Positions 20,538 through 30,541 of a stretch of DNA of 64,000 nucleotides are shown piece by piece. A program made the position numbers and the translations under genes. Every line of letters starts with the position of its first letter. Positions within the stretch are counted from its first letter, which is position 1. The DNA comes from Guyanagaster necrorhizus (taxonomy: Eukaryota > Basidiomycota > Agaricomycetes > Agaricales > Physalacriaceae), in the NCBI RefSeq assembly GCF_019112545.1, contig NW_025064881.1, positions 1,586,591 to 1,650,590 of the forward strand, written 5' to 3'. The notes beneath the pieces were generated by a model. The model was not told the origin of the DNA. It saw only the letters and a program-made list of their open reading frames with translations, and searched no databases.

Positions 20538-21896
20538 GTGATTCTACTGAACCAGCCAAAGAACCTCATGGTGTGCAAACCATAGCCATTGATCAGACTG
20601 ATAGTACTTCTATAGTTACTCCTATGTCTACTCTCATCACACATTCAAATACACCTCAGATCTCTATCTTGCACACTAATAAATCACAGAAAGGAACTCA
20701 AAAGCCTATGGGCTGAACAGGGGTAGAGAGCTCCACTATCTGGCTCAAACCATTCAATACCAAATAGATCTGGAGGGCCATCAGGGATGCCAAAGACAAA
20801 GCATCAACAAGAGCTGTGCTTAAGAATTGAGTCCACAAAACACAAGTTGAAGAAGTTACAGATAAAGTAACTAGGGAAATAAAAGAAGCCAAATGATGCT
20901 GAGCCCTGGAATGGCTCGACAAACTCCATGGATCACAAAAGTTCATTCGCTGGTCCAAAACACCTAGATGGAGCCTACTCACCAAGGCTCAAATTGAAAC
21001 TCTTACATCATGAATGACCTATGCTGTGACTGCTCTGATTGACAGCAGCTGTACAGGAAGTTCGATTAATCAAGCCTTTATCAACAAGCACAAACTTCCT
21101 ACTTAAGCTACAGCAGCTCCAATCCTGGTTTATAATGCTGACAGGACCAAGAATCAGGCTGGTTTGATTACCAAATTTGTTGAGCTCAGACTCATGATTG
21201 GAGACTATTCCAAATGGATTGACCTAGCCATGACTGATCTCAGAACCAAGGAGATCTTCCTTGGTTATGACTGGCTGATATGTCATAATCTCTTGATCAA
21301 CTGGAAAACCAGGAGGATTATGTTTGCCAGGTGTAAATGCTGAAAGATCCCCTTTGAGTTACCTGACAAAGATTCCAAAGATCACTGGAATGAGAAAATG
21401 GAGGATGGAGAAATGATCCTTGTGGTAGATCTACAGAAGAGAATCTGCATATGAGCAGTCCATTATGCCAACAATCTGGCAGCTCAGGCAAACAAATAAA
21501 AGCAGGAAAAAACATTTGAAGAGATGGTGCTAGAGTGGGCATAAGACTTTGAGGATCTATTTGAAAAGGAGAGCTTCAATAAGCTTTCTGAACTCAGACT
21601 ATGGGATCATGCAATCGAACTGGTTCCAAATGCAAATGCCAACTTGGATTGCAAGACTTATCCTCTCAGCAATAATGAACAACAGGAACTCAATAAGTTT
21701 CTAGAAGAAAATTTATCCAGCAGGTGAATTCAGCCATCAAAGTCTCTGATAGCTTCTCCATTCTTCTTTGTCAAAAAGAAAGATGGTAAGCTCTGACCAG
21801 TCCAGGACTACTGAAAGCTTAATGAGATAATGATCAAAAATCACTACCTCTTTCTCTTGATCTCAGAACTCATAGACAAACTCTGAGGCACCAAAT
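20534..21896 (+). pseudogene. pol: Element D pol, first part (spacer, protease, RT start)
   Basis: Frame 2, -1 relative to gag, overlapping its stop. Spacer with WLKPF and WRAI patterns 20700-20950. The protease at about 20990-21343 reads LIDSSCTGSS: the G of the DSG triad is S (GGC to AGC), so it should be inactive. Linker 21400-21600, then the RT N-terminus ([11 protein letters not shown], then a stop) up to the E insertion at 21896. TSD copy caaat is at 21892-21896. Confidence 0.85.
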
Positions 21897-22422
21897 TGTT
21901 AAGCCCAAGTCTCATGTGACTATCAACACGTGATAAACAGTTCGGTACCTCGCACTTCGGGTATGTCCAACTGAGTTCACAAAAGTTAATAGTGGAAGTG
22001 AATCAAGACTCAAGTAGTAAGAGCTTGAGAGTAGTTTGGTGAAGATAAACTTTAGTTCGAGACTGAGGTATTACAACGAGAACTAAGCTACTTAAATACT
22101 GTCTTGTTATCTGACTATAAATAAATGTTCACAAAAGATATTGTCTGCTATAGAGCTGTTATCTCTGCTGTTGCCAGGCTTTCCACAAAAGCTGTTGTCT
22201 TGCTGTTGTGCTTGTTATCATTGCAGTGCAAGATGAGACAAAAGGAGCATTGTCTCTCCCTTCACAGCACACAGCAATGCACTAGGAGGATGACTGACTG
22301 GGTTGCTGACCAAGCCTTCCCATAGTCCTAAGCATCAGCCTAAGCACCCTGACTAAGCAGAGATAGGGGTCATTTCCAAGGAAAAAGAAAGAAAATAGGA
22401 AGAAATAGGAAAAATCATAACA
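21897..22422 (-). repeat. 3' LTR of element E (left copy)
   Basis: 526 bp; on the minus strand TGTTATGATTTTTCC...GGGCTTAACA. It carries CACGTG at 21927-21932 and its decayed partner CATGTG at 21913-21918. Differs from the right copy by about 20 transitions and one single-base indel, by eye. Confidence 0.96.
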
Positions 22423-22479
22423 TTACCCCCTCCTTAAGACCATCATCCTGATGGTTTAGTTAAGATGAAGCCCCCCTCC

Positions 22480-25400
22480 TCAGGAGGAGGTGGGTGATCT
22501 GCTGGACCCATCGTCATTGGCAGGCTTCAAACAAGTCGAAGGGCTACTAGATTGCTCTTCGCTGTATGTCTCCACCATTTCTGGCTTGCCCATCGAATCA
22601 CCATCTTCATCGTCCTCTTTTTCGTGTCCTCTGCAGTCGGCAGGTTGGTTGATGTATATCTGACTAGACATCATCTTCCTTTCTTTTGTCACCGCATCTG
22701 TTTCTGCAGATATAATATTGAACATGACCCTCTTCATGTCTATTTTATTGATTTGGTGTTTGTAGTCCTGAATGGTGTCCTCTGCATTCATATATTTCTC
22801 ATTGACCCATTGGTTTGATTCTGGTCCATAGCCTTTCCAGCTGACTAGATAGTCAATGGTTGTTTTCATGCCTCTGCCTCGTGCTTTAACCTTTCGGGTT
22901 TTATGGTTTAGCACCTCGTCGATTTCATAGTGTTCTTCATCGTTGATGAGTTCTGGTCGAGGTGGAGGCAGGTGTTCTTGGTTTGGAAAGGCTGGTGCCA
23001 CATATGGTGTCAACAATGTTTCATTAAAAACATCATGAATTCTCCAGGTAGTTGGAAGTTTCAGTTTATATGCGGATTTGCCAATTTTGGCGATGACTTT
23101 GAAGGGGCCTGTCTATTTGTCTGCCAGTTTTTGTTTTGGTCTTGGTAGGTGAAGATTCATAGTATCCAACCAGACTTTGTCATTGGTTGAATATGCATAT
23201 GCTGCCCGCCAGTGCTTGTCATACTGCTTTTTCATAGTTAAAGCAGTCTTTTCAAGGGCGGTCTTCATTTCTTCATGGATTTTTGTTATTGTCACTGCAA
23301 ACTCCATTGAAGCAGGTGTTGTTGTGTGGAGCCATCCCATTTGTGCAATTGGTGGGTTTCATCCATAATTCACAAAGAACAGTGCTTTACCTGTTGCACT
23401 GTGAATTCTATTGTTATGTTGGAATGCTGCTAATGCTAGCCATTCCATCCAGTTGTCTTGCCAGTAGCTGATGAAAAGGCATAAATACTTTTCAATTTCC
23501 TGGTTTGCCCATTCTATTTGGCCGTCTGTCTGTGAGTGATATGCCGTTGAGGCATTTCTTTTGATGTTGAGGAGGCAGTACAAATCGTCTAAGAATTTAG
23601 AGATGAATTGTGGTTCTCTATCAGAAATCACTATTTGAGGCATGCCATATTTTGCATAAACCTCGTCTTGTAATATTTTCGCCCATCCCTCGGATGTTAG
23701 TTCTGTGGAACAGGCGATCGGAATGATCGCTTTTGAGAAACGATCGATGATGATGATGATTGTGTCATAGCCATCACTTTCAGGAAGCTCCGTTATCATG
23801 TCTACCGAAATATGTGTCCATGGTGACGAAGAGACCTCATTTGGGTGGAGTGGTGCTGCTTTGGGTTGTGTTGAAGTCTTGCCTCATTGACAAGCCTCAC
23901 AAGATTTGACATATCAGGTGATATCATAGTCCATTTTGGGCCACCAATATTCTCATAAAACCAGTTCTTTGGTTTTTGCGATCCTGGGATGTCCAGCCAT
24001 TGCATGGTCATGGTATGTGGTGATGATATCATCACAGAGTTTTTGATCTCGGGGAATATAGATTCGTTTGTCATAACAGATCAATCCCCCTTCTTTTTTC
24101 AAGCCTTGCTCATGATTGAGTGATGCCACAATTCTTTAATCCCATTTGTGTGGGTCCCAAGTGGTGCTTTTGATGCGTTTGTGCATCTCCTCCTCTGTGG
24201 GCATGATCATTGCCCGGAAATGTTCTGGTCATAGTAGTACAACCTCTTTATTGTCGTCTCCTCCTTGATTGTGGTCCGCCCTGCAGCTGAGGAAATCGGC
24301 CTTTTTGTTTGCCGCTCCAGCTTTGTGGTGGAGTGTATACTCATATTCTGATAGTTCTGTCACCCACCTAGCTTGTCTGTGATTAAGCTTTTGTGGCTGT
24401 CAGAAATACCGAAGGTTTTGGTGATCTGTCTAGATCTTGAAGGTGTGATTGGCTCCAATGAGATAATACCGCCATTCGGCAAGGGCGAGCATTATGGCTA
24501 GGAGTTCTTTGTCATAGATTTTGTAGTTGTGCTCAGTTACTGTGAGTGCCTTTGACATAAAGGCGATGGGTCACTATTTGCCATCCTGTTCTTGTGAAAG
24601 TATGGCTCCAACTGCACCTTTGCTGGAGTTGGCTTCCACTCAGAACCTCCCATCCTGACTTGGTATGGCTAGGATGACGTCTTTGGCTAACCGGCATTTG
24701 AGGTCGTTAAATGCTTCCCGTTGGGAAATTCCCCAAGTCCATGGGGAATTTCTGGTTAATTGCATCATTGGTCAGACTATTTTGCTGTAATCCCGAATGA
24801 ACCAGTGGTAGAAGTTGGTAAACCCTAAAAAGGATTGTAGTTCCTTTTTCTTGGTTGGTTCTGGCCATTCAGTTACTCCCACTATCTTGATGGGGTCCAT
24901 CCGAATGCTTCCTTCACTGATGATGACTCCGAGGTATTCTGTTTCTAACACCTCAAATTCGCACTTTTCGGCTTTAAGGAAAAGTTGATGTCTCCTCATC
25001 AGGGATAGTACTTGTTGTACTATCCTCTGGTGTTCCTCCTTGGTTTTAGTCATAATGAGGATGTCGTCCAAATAGATTGTTACTTTCCCAGTGGCAATGA
25101 GATCTTTGAAGATGTCATTCATCATCCATTGGAAAGTGGCTGGTGAATTGGTGAGTCTAAAGAACATCACTGTTGGTTCGAATAGACCATGATTGGTCTG
25201 GAAGGCGGCCTTCCATTCATCGCCTTCTTTGATGCGTACGTTGTTATACCCCCATCGGACATCCAATTTGGTATAGTATTTGACACCTTGGAGTTTGTCT
25301 ATTAACTCTGCGATTAAGAGAAGTGGATATCGGTTCTTTATCATCATCTCATTTAGCTTCCGATAATCCTGTACTGGTCAAAGTTTCCCATCCTTCTTTT

Positions 25401-26741
25401 TGATGAAGAAGAAGGGTGATGCCATTGGTGACTTTGATGGCTGGATCCTTCCACTGGATAAGTTTTCTTCTAAAAACTTATCCAGTTCTTGCTGTTCGTT
25501 ATTGCTAAGTGGATAACACTTGCAATCTAGGTTGGCATTAGCATTAGGAGTTAATTCGATGGCGTGGTCCTAGGGTTTTGTGTCGGGTAGTTCGTCAAAG
25601 CTTTCTTTTTCAAATAAATCCTGAAAATCATGGGCCCATATGGGTACCATCTCCTCGAATGTCTTCTCCTCTTTTTCTGCATTGGCCCTTGCCACTAGGT
25701 CATTAGCATGGTGTGTTGCTTGAATGTTAATGGCCCTCTGAGGATCGATCGCAAGGATCGTTTCACCATCTTCCATTTCGTCATCCCATCTGTCCTCAGG
25801 GTCACTGTCTAGTAATTTGAATGGAATTCTCCAGCATCAACATCAGGCAAAGGTGATGTGTCTGGTTTTCCAATTGATTAACGGGTTATGTCTAATGAGC
25901 CAATCATGTCCAAGAAATATTTCCTTAGTCCCCAGGTCAGTTACTGCCAAGTCGATTTGTTCCGAATGATCACTGATGGTGAGCCTGAGCTCAACATATT
26001 CAGTAATCGACTTGGCTTGGTTCTTGGTTCCATCTGCATTATAGATGGGAATAGGGGCTGCTGTTGCCCTAGTAGGTAATTTGTGCTTGTTGATAAAAGC
26101 TCGGTTGATACTGCTTCCCATGCAGCCACTGTCGATTAAGGTGGTGACTGCGTGGGTTGATCAGGATGTCAATGTCTCGATCTGGGCCTTGGTTACTAAG
26201 TCGTGCTCTGGAACTTTAGTTCGTCGAATGAATTTTCATGGTCCATGTAATTCATCCAACCATTCCAGGGCTCGACATCGTTCTGCAGCTTTCATCCTGG
26301 CGACCATCTCATCAATTACTTCCTCAGCTCGGGTCTTGTGTACCCAATTTTTAAGTATGGCTTTTGCTGTTGCTTCATCCTTGGCATCTTTGATGGCTTG
26401 CCAAGTCCATTCGATGTTGAATGGCTTGAGCCAGATTGTGGGGTTTACTGCTCCAGTTCAGCCCAAAGGCGATTGGATCTGTTTCCTTTTTTTAGCTTGA
26501 TGATCTTTTAATGATGACGTACCTTTATTAGGGCTCTCTGCTCTTCTTCAGCCCTTCATCAGTGCTTGAGTTATGGAAGTCGATTCCTTAGACGATTCTG
26601 GCTTTTGAGTAATGGGGTCGGATATATTCGAATGCATGCATAATTTAAGCATAGATGGTAATACTACAGGAGATAAAATGTCAGTCTGTCCAGCAGATTG
26701 TGACCCGTTACTTGTTTCTTTGGCTGAGGCAGTCGAATCAC
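22480..26741 (-). pseudogene. pol: Element E pol with C-terminal extension
   Basis: One phase, -1 relative to gag. Protease about 25843-26150 (TLIDSGCMGSS, FLGHDWL); linker 25570-25776; RT about 24790-25460 with YLDD at 25063-25074 and a 191-codon open stretch 24772-25347; RNase H about 24200-24780 reading EANSS (catalytic D to N); integrase about 23110-24130 with HISVDMI, VISDREPQF and E in WANQEIEKYL, open over 23359-23799; GPF module near 23100; chromodomain 22753-22947 (IDYLVSWKGYGPESNQW); then an acidic/Ser-rich tail 22480-22752 (contains KEDDEDGDSMGK) absent from A, B and I, which stop at LSLN. Stops near 25840 fit CGA to TGA. Integrase DDE is intact. Confidence 0.93.
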
Positions 26742-29700
26742 CTACTGCTCAGCCCTGCCTTTTACCTTCTCAGGTTTGTTGTCCTCCCCGAGATCCTCAT
26801 CTTCTTTCATCAATTCGGCAATCTGTACTCAAATCTCTTCTCTAGTTCGCTTGTTCTTCTTCTGAGGACAGTTTCATGCCATGTGGCCCTTCTGGCCACA
26901 ATTGAAACACTTCTCCCCCTTTTTGAGGCGATCCACATCCATTGGCTGACCTGTTCTGGTATATATTGTGCCCATACCAGTTTGCTTCGTTCCGTAAGAA
27001 GTTGAGGTCGAGCCCCCGGGCTTGGTGGATGTGGTTGCGCCAGAGGTAGAGGGCTTCGAGCCCTGTCCCTGTCCCTGTCCCTGTCTCTGGCTTCTGTGTC
27101 CATAGGCCAGGGTGGTCACCTCGGCCTTCTGTCATTGCTGCTCCTTGTACATGGTGATGATCTGGCTCTTCCACTCATCGTAGCCGACTGGAATGTCCCT
27201 GCTGATGTCAGAAATAGTTATGAGGTAATGGGACAGTAGTCCCATTTTCATGTATTCGACCATGCATCCAGTGTCGGCAATGTCTTCTCGAACTCCAGCA
27301 AGTGTGCCGAGTCATTCTAATTCGTCGAAGTAGTCTGTGGCTGGCTTTCCAGCCATCTTGAATTCCTTCATCTTTTGTTTATGGACTTCCTGAACTGTGG
27401 GATCTGTGAATTTGTCCCTGATCATTTGTTTAAAGACCAGCCATGCAGGATATCGGTGATGGTCCCTGGTAGTAGACCAGAAAGTGGGGGCGATTAGAAC
27501 CCACCACACTTTGGCCTTGTCTGCCATGTGAGTAATGGCAAACATTACTTTGTACATGTCAGTGAGGAAATATGGTGCGAACACCTGGAAATATTGGTCG
27601 CAGTCGACCAGGAAACGATTGATATCATCGGATGCCCCTCAGAAGAGGCAGGGTTCTGCGCAAAGAATTAGTTTGACCTGAAGAATTTGAGCAGCAGCAT
27701 CGAGGGTGGGCATCAGGTTTGGAAGTCCGCCATGGGGTGGCTGCACCCATCTCTTTGGAGGCTCTGGGAACGAATGAAAGGATCCATCATTGGCAATGGG
27801 ACTTCCTAGTTTAGGGACTTCCTTTCGAACAATCTTCCCGTTTCTGATAGTCCAGCCCTGAGTGAGTGTCTCAGGGTCGTCTTCTGTCGGGGGAGGTGGT
27901 TCAGGTACTGGGTCTCCACTGCCTTCGGCTTCATCTGGAGGCAGCTGTCCAGCGAAGGGTCATGGGAAGGGTGGCAGTCTCCATGAGCCAGGGTGTTGTC
28001 AGGCTGCCTGTGGTCGGCTTCTGGCAAGCCGAGATGTCATGCTGCGTATGGCTGACGTGGCAAACAAATATCGAGAAGATGCCATTCGGATTGAGGGTGC
28101 TGTGTCTGCTGTTTTGGGTGGCATTATACTTAGCATCCACATTCTTGGTGCCATTCTTCTGCTATACTTTGGTTTGTATGGCAGTAACAGTCCCATCTGA
28201 TAATGTGAATATCTTTGATTAAAGTTAAAAATGGCCTGCTCAGTGGCCGCATACTATAGAATCTCCTCTTTTTCAATAAAATCCGCAAAAGTATACCTTT
28301 GTCCTAAGGATGATCTTAACCAAAGATTGTCCTTCCATAACTTGGCTACCTGCTCTTGGTACAACCAAGTGAACTCCTCCTCCCTCATCTTGCGTGCTTC
28401 CCATCGTAATTCTTCATCTGTCATGGGTCTAAATTCTTCTGTCCAGCTAGAGAGCAGATTCCCACCCTCCCGATGGGGGTCCACCTTCTTAGCCTCATCA
28501 TCTGCATCGATTCCCTCCTTGTCCTCGAGGAGGGAACTGCTAGGTGGGTCGTAAACTTCTGGCTTGATTGAACTGGGGCTGCATGCTGGGTCTGATGTCA
28601 CTGGGTCCGAAGTGAGGAGCAGGCTGTCATTCAGGCTGCTCTGGTGGCTCCTCAATGCTTGTTGTTGCTCTCGGCGCCATTGCTCTGCGATACTGACGGA
28701 AGTTTCTATAAAACTTCGGGTTGAGGAAAAGGGCTGCAAAGGCCCCATCAAAGAACCTCTTGAGATTGCCGGTGGGGTCAATACCCTCGTCATCTCCCCC
28801 GATGGTGCCTCTCTCGGCTGGAATTCTGTTTCCCCAGATTGGGATGTCCTCCGTTTCTGCAATGGTGTCGGTTCCATAAGATAACAGGCAGTTGTCGTCG
28901 AGGTGGGGCTGAGTCTCTTCTTCATGGTAGTCAGCCTAGGGATGGGACTCACTGGCAGGAGTGGCAGGTTCCCTGAAAGGTGAGTCAGACATGGTGGTTC
29001 CAACGACGGTTGTGATCCTACTACCTCCCTCGCCCCTTCTGTGCTCTTCTGCCACTTGTGCCCGGAGGTACCTCCCGAAGAGGTCATTCTCTCTCGTAAT
29101 TTTGTTGTCGATACGTGTCTGGTCCTGCCAGTACTGGGGAAGGTCTCAGGCACATTGTACTGGGTTCTCTCTCAAGAGACCCATGATGACGGGGCTGGTT
29201 GGTCGCGTTCTGCTTGATACCACTCGTATGCCTTCTGTTCTGCTAATATCACCGCCAACTGAGCAGCGCTCTATTCTGTCAGCTTTGGCAGCAGCAGCTT
29301 GCCACCAGTGGTGCTCATGGCTGTCATCATGCCAGTAATCGTCATTTCTGTTGTTAATGCTGCTGTGTCATGTAGAGGAGGTACATCAGGACCTGTGGCC
29401 CCTGGAACCACTGGTTCCTCGAGCCATCCATGGGGCATTCAGGGAGTCTCTGGCACAGCGCCCAATGCCAGTGCCAGAGGTGGAAGTTGCTGACCTGGTT
29501 GCTGCAATACTGTGCTAGGGGGACAGAATGGGGGTGTCAGGTCTGGGTCGTCGAAACCCTGCAGCCTAAGGGTTGTCAGGGTTTCAGACGACTGCTGTCG
29601 GGGGTCATGGAGGGTATGTGTGCTGCTGATACTGCTCCTCTTCTTCTTCTCTAGCATGCTCTTGAGCCAAGCTCCCAGGGACACTTTCTGGGTTGGTTCC

Positions 29701-29801
29701 TTCGGCAGGTTGGAAGGACTGTCGGGCAGAGGCAGGGATGTCATGGAGGGGGAGGTCTGGTGTGACATTGCGGAGGATGGTTTGAATGCATTGGAATTCA
29801 T
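26742..29801 (-). pseudogene. gag: Element E gag
   Basis: Open from 29801; the start equivalent to other families is the MTSLPLPD methionine at 29744. Phase is constant down to TAG 26742-26744. The first stop, TGA at 29439-29441, lies in the region where the conserved peptides (CARDSLNAPWMA) move to the other frame. 28254-29153 is open for 299 codons, including SVSIAEQWRRE and acidic GIDADDEAKK. Capsid-like region 27312-27584 (MIRDKFTDPTVQEVHKQ, DYFDELE). Gly-Gln repeats near 27061-27090. CCHC knuckle CFNCGQKGHMA-stop-NC at 26868-26909: ligands present but one TGA inside (CGA to TGA likely). Confidence 0.88.
27061..27090 (-). repeat. Hexamer repeat in element E gag
   Basis: About four to five copies of CCTGTC on the plus strand, encoding alternating Gly-Gln in the gag frame between the capsid region and the zinc knuckle. 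It is not seen in the other elements. Confidence 0.85.
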
Positions 29802-29955
29802 GATAGTGCCTGATTGTCCAAGCTACGATCGATTGGTGTCCACAGCACAGCTGTATGATCACCAGAAGACCGATCAAGATTTCTATAATAGATGCCAAGA
29901 GTTTGAAGAACTCGTGGGTAAAGTTCAGGTTGGAGGGATCAAGGGCAGAGGGCAT
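29605..29955 (-). CDS. ORF1a of element E: leader ORF with membrane-like segment
   Basis: Intact 116-codon ORF, the longest of the set. MPSALDPSNLNFTHE is followed by a hydrophobic segment (FFKLLASIIE ILIGLLVIIQ LC, about residues 16-37), a CGHQSIVAWTIRHY helix, PDLPLHDIP, and an acidic Glu-rich tail. It overlaps the gag start in the +1 frame exactly as in A. A and E are diverged families, yet both keep it open while their gag and pol carry stops, which argues for real coding. Function unknown. Confidence 0.7.
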   Translation of the reverse strand: MPSALDPSNLNFTHEFFKLLASIIEILIGLLVIIQLCCGHQSIVAWTIRHYHEFQCIQTILRNVTPDLPLHDIPASARQSFQPAEGTNPESVPGSLAQEHAREEEEEQYQQHTYPP

Positions 29956-29997
29956 TCAGTTTCTCAGCACAATTGGGCTTGAGAAAGGGAATGAGAA

Positions 29998-30010
29998 AGT
30001 CTCAAACTAA
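29998..30010 (-). promoter_or_regulatory. Predicted primer-binding site of element E
   Basis: On the minus strand TTAGTTTGAGACT, 2 nt after the 5' LTR. It pairs over 13 positions with the LTR segment AGTCTCGAACTAA (30167-30179), with one G-U wobble. Relative to A, three pairs changed on both sides. Confidence 0.65.
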
Positions 30011-30011
30011 T

Positions 30012-30536
30012 TGTTAAGCCCAAGTCTCATGTGACTATCAACACATGATAAACAGTTCAGTACCTCGCACTTCAGGTATGTCCGACTGAGTTCACAAAAG
30101 TTAATAGCAGAAGTGAATCAAGGCTCAAGTAGTAAGAGCTCGAGAGTAGTTTGATGAAGATAAACTTTAGTTCGAGACTAAGGTATTACAACGAGAACTA
30201 AGCTACTTAAGTACTGTCTTGTTATCTGACTATAAATAAATGTTCACAAAAGATATTGTCTGCTGTAGAGCTGTTATCTCTGCTGTTGCCAGGCTTTCCA
30301 CAAAAGCTGTTGTCTTGCTGTTGTGCTTGTTATCATTGCAGTGCAAGGTGAGACAAAAGGAGCATTGTCTCTCCCTTCATAGCACACAGCAATGCACTAG
30401 GAGGATGACTGACTGGGTTGCTGACCAAGCCTTCCCATAGTCCTAAGCACCAGCCTAAGCACTCTGACTAAGCAGAGATAGGGTCATTTCCAAGAAAAAA
30501 GAAAGAAAATAGAAAGAAATAGGAAAAATCATAACA
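30012..30536 (-). repeat. 5' LTR of element E (right copy)
   Basis: 525 bp, partner of 21897-22422. Contains the self-primer segment at 30167-30179 (minus strand). Followed by TSD copy CAAAT at 30537-30541. Confidence 0.96.
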
Positions 30537-30541
30537 CAAAT

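Larger units (their letters stand above)
21897..30536 (-). mobile_element. Element E: Ty3/gypsy chromovirus, minus strand, second LTR family
   Basis: 8640 bp with 526- and 525-bp LTRs and a perfect TSD CAAAT (21892-21896, 30537-30541), inserted in the RT of D. Same plan as A, but from a distinct family: longer LTRs, altered self-primer and PBS, and a Pol with about 90 extra residues after the chromodomain. ORF1a, gag and pol each keep one phase (no frameshift seen); stops are transitions. RNase H has lost its first catalytic Asp. Confidence 0.97.

Noticed and set aside
20146..20985. Minus-strand ORFs of 65-95 aa in element D
   Set aside because: Antisense shadows of the zinc-knuckle region and pol spacer.
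22125..22325. Plus-strand 66-aa ORF repeated almost identically at 30240-30440 and antisense at 37317-37559
   Set aside because: All copies lie inside E-family LTRs and run antisense to the element; the similarity is LTR identity, not a gene family.
27862..28222. Overlapping plus-strand ORFs of 112 and 118 aa with hydrophobic C-termini
   Set aside because: They are antisense shadows of element E gag, which has a conserved phase and family motifs on the minus strand.
28961..29982. Plus-strand ORFs of 125-156 aa opposite the E gag start
   Set aside because: Shadows of the proline/serine-rich gag N-terminus and ORF1a; no conservation of these frames in the other elements.
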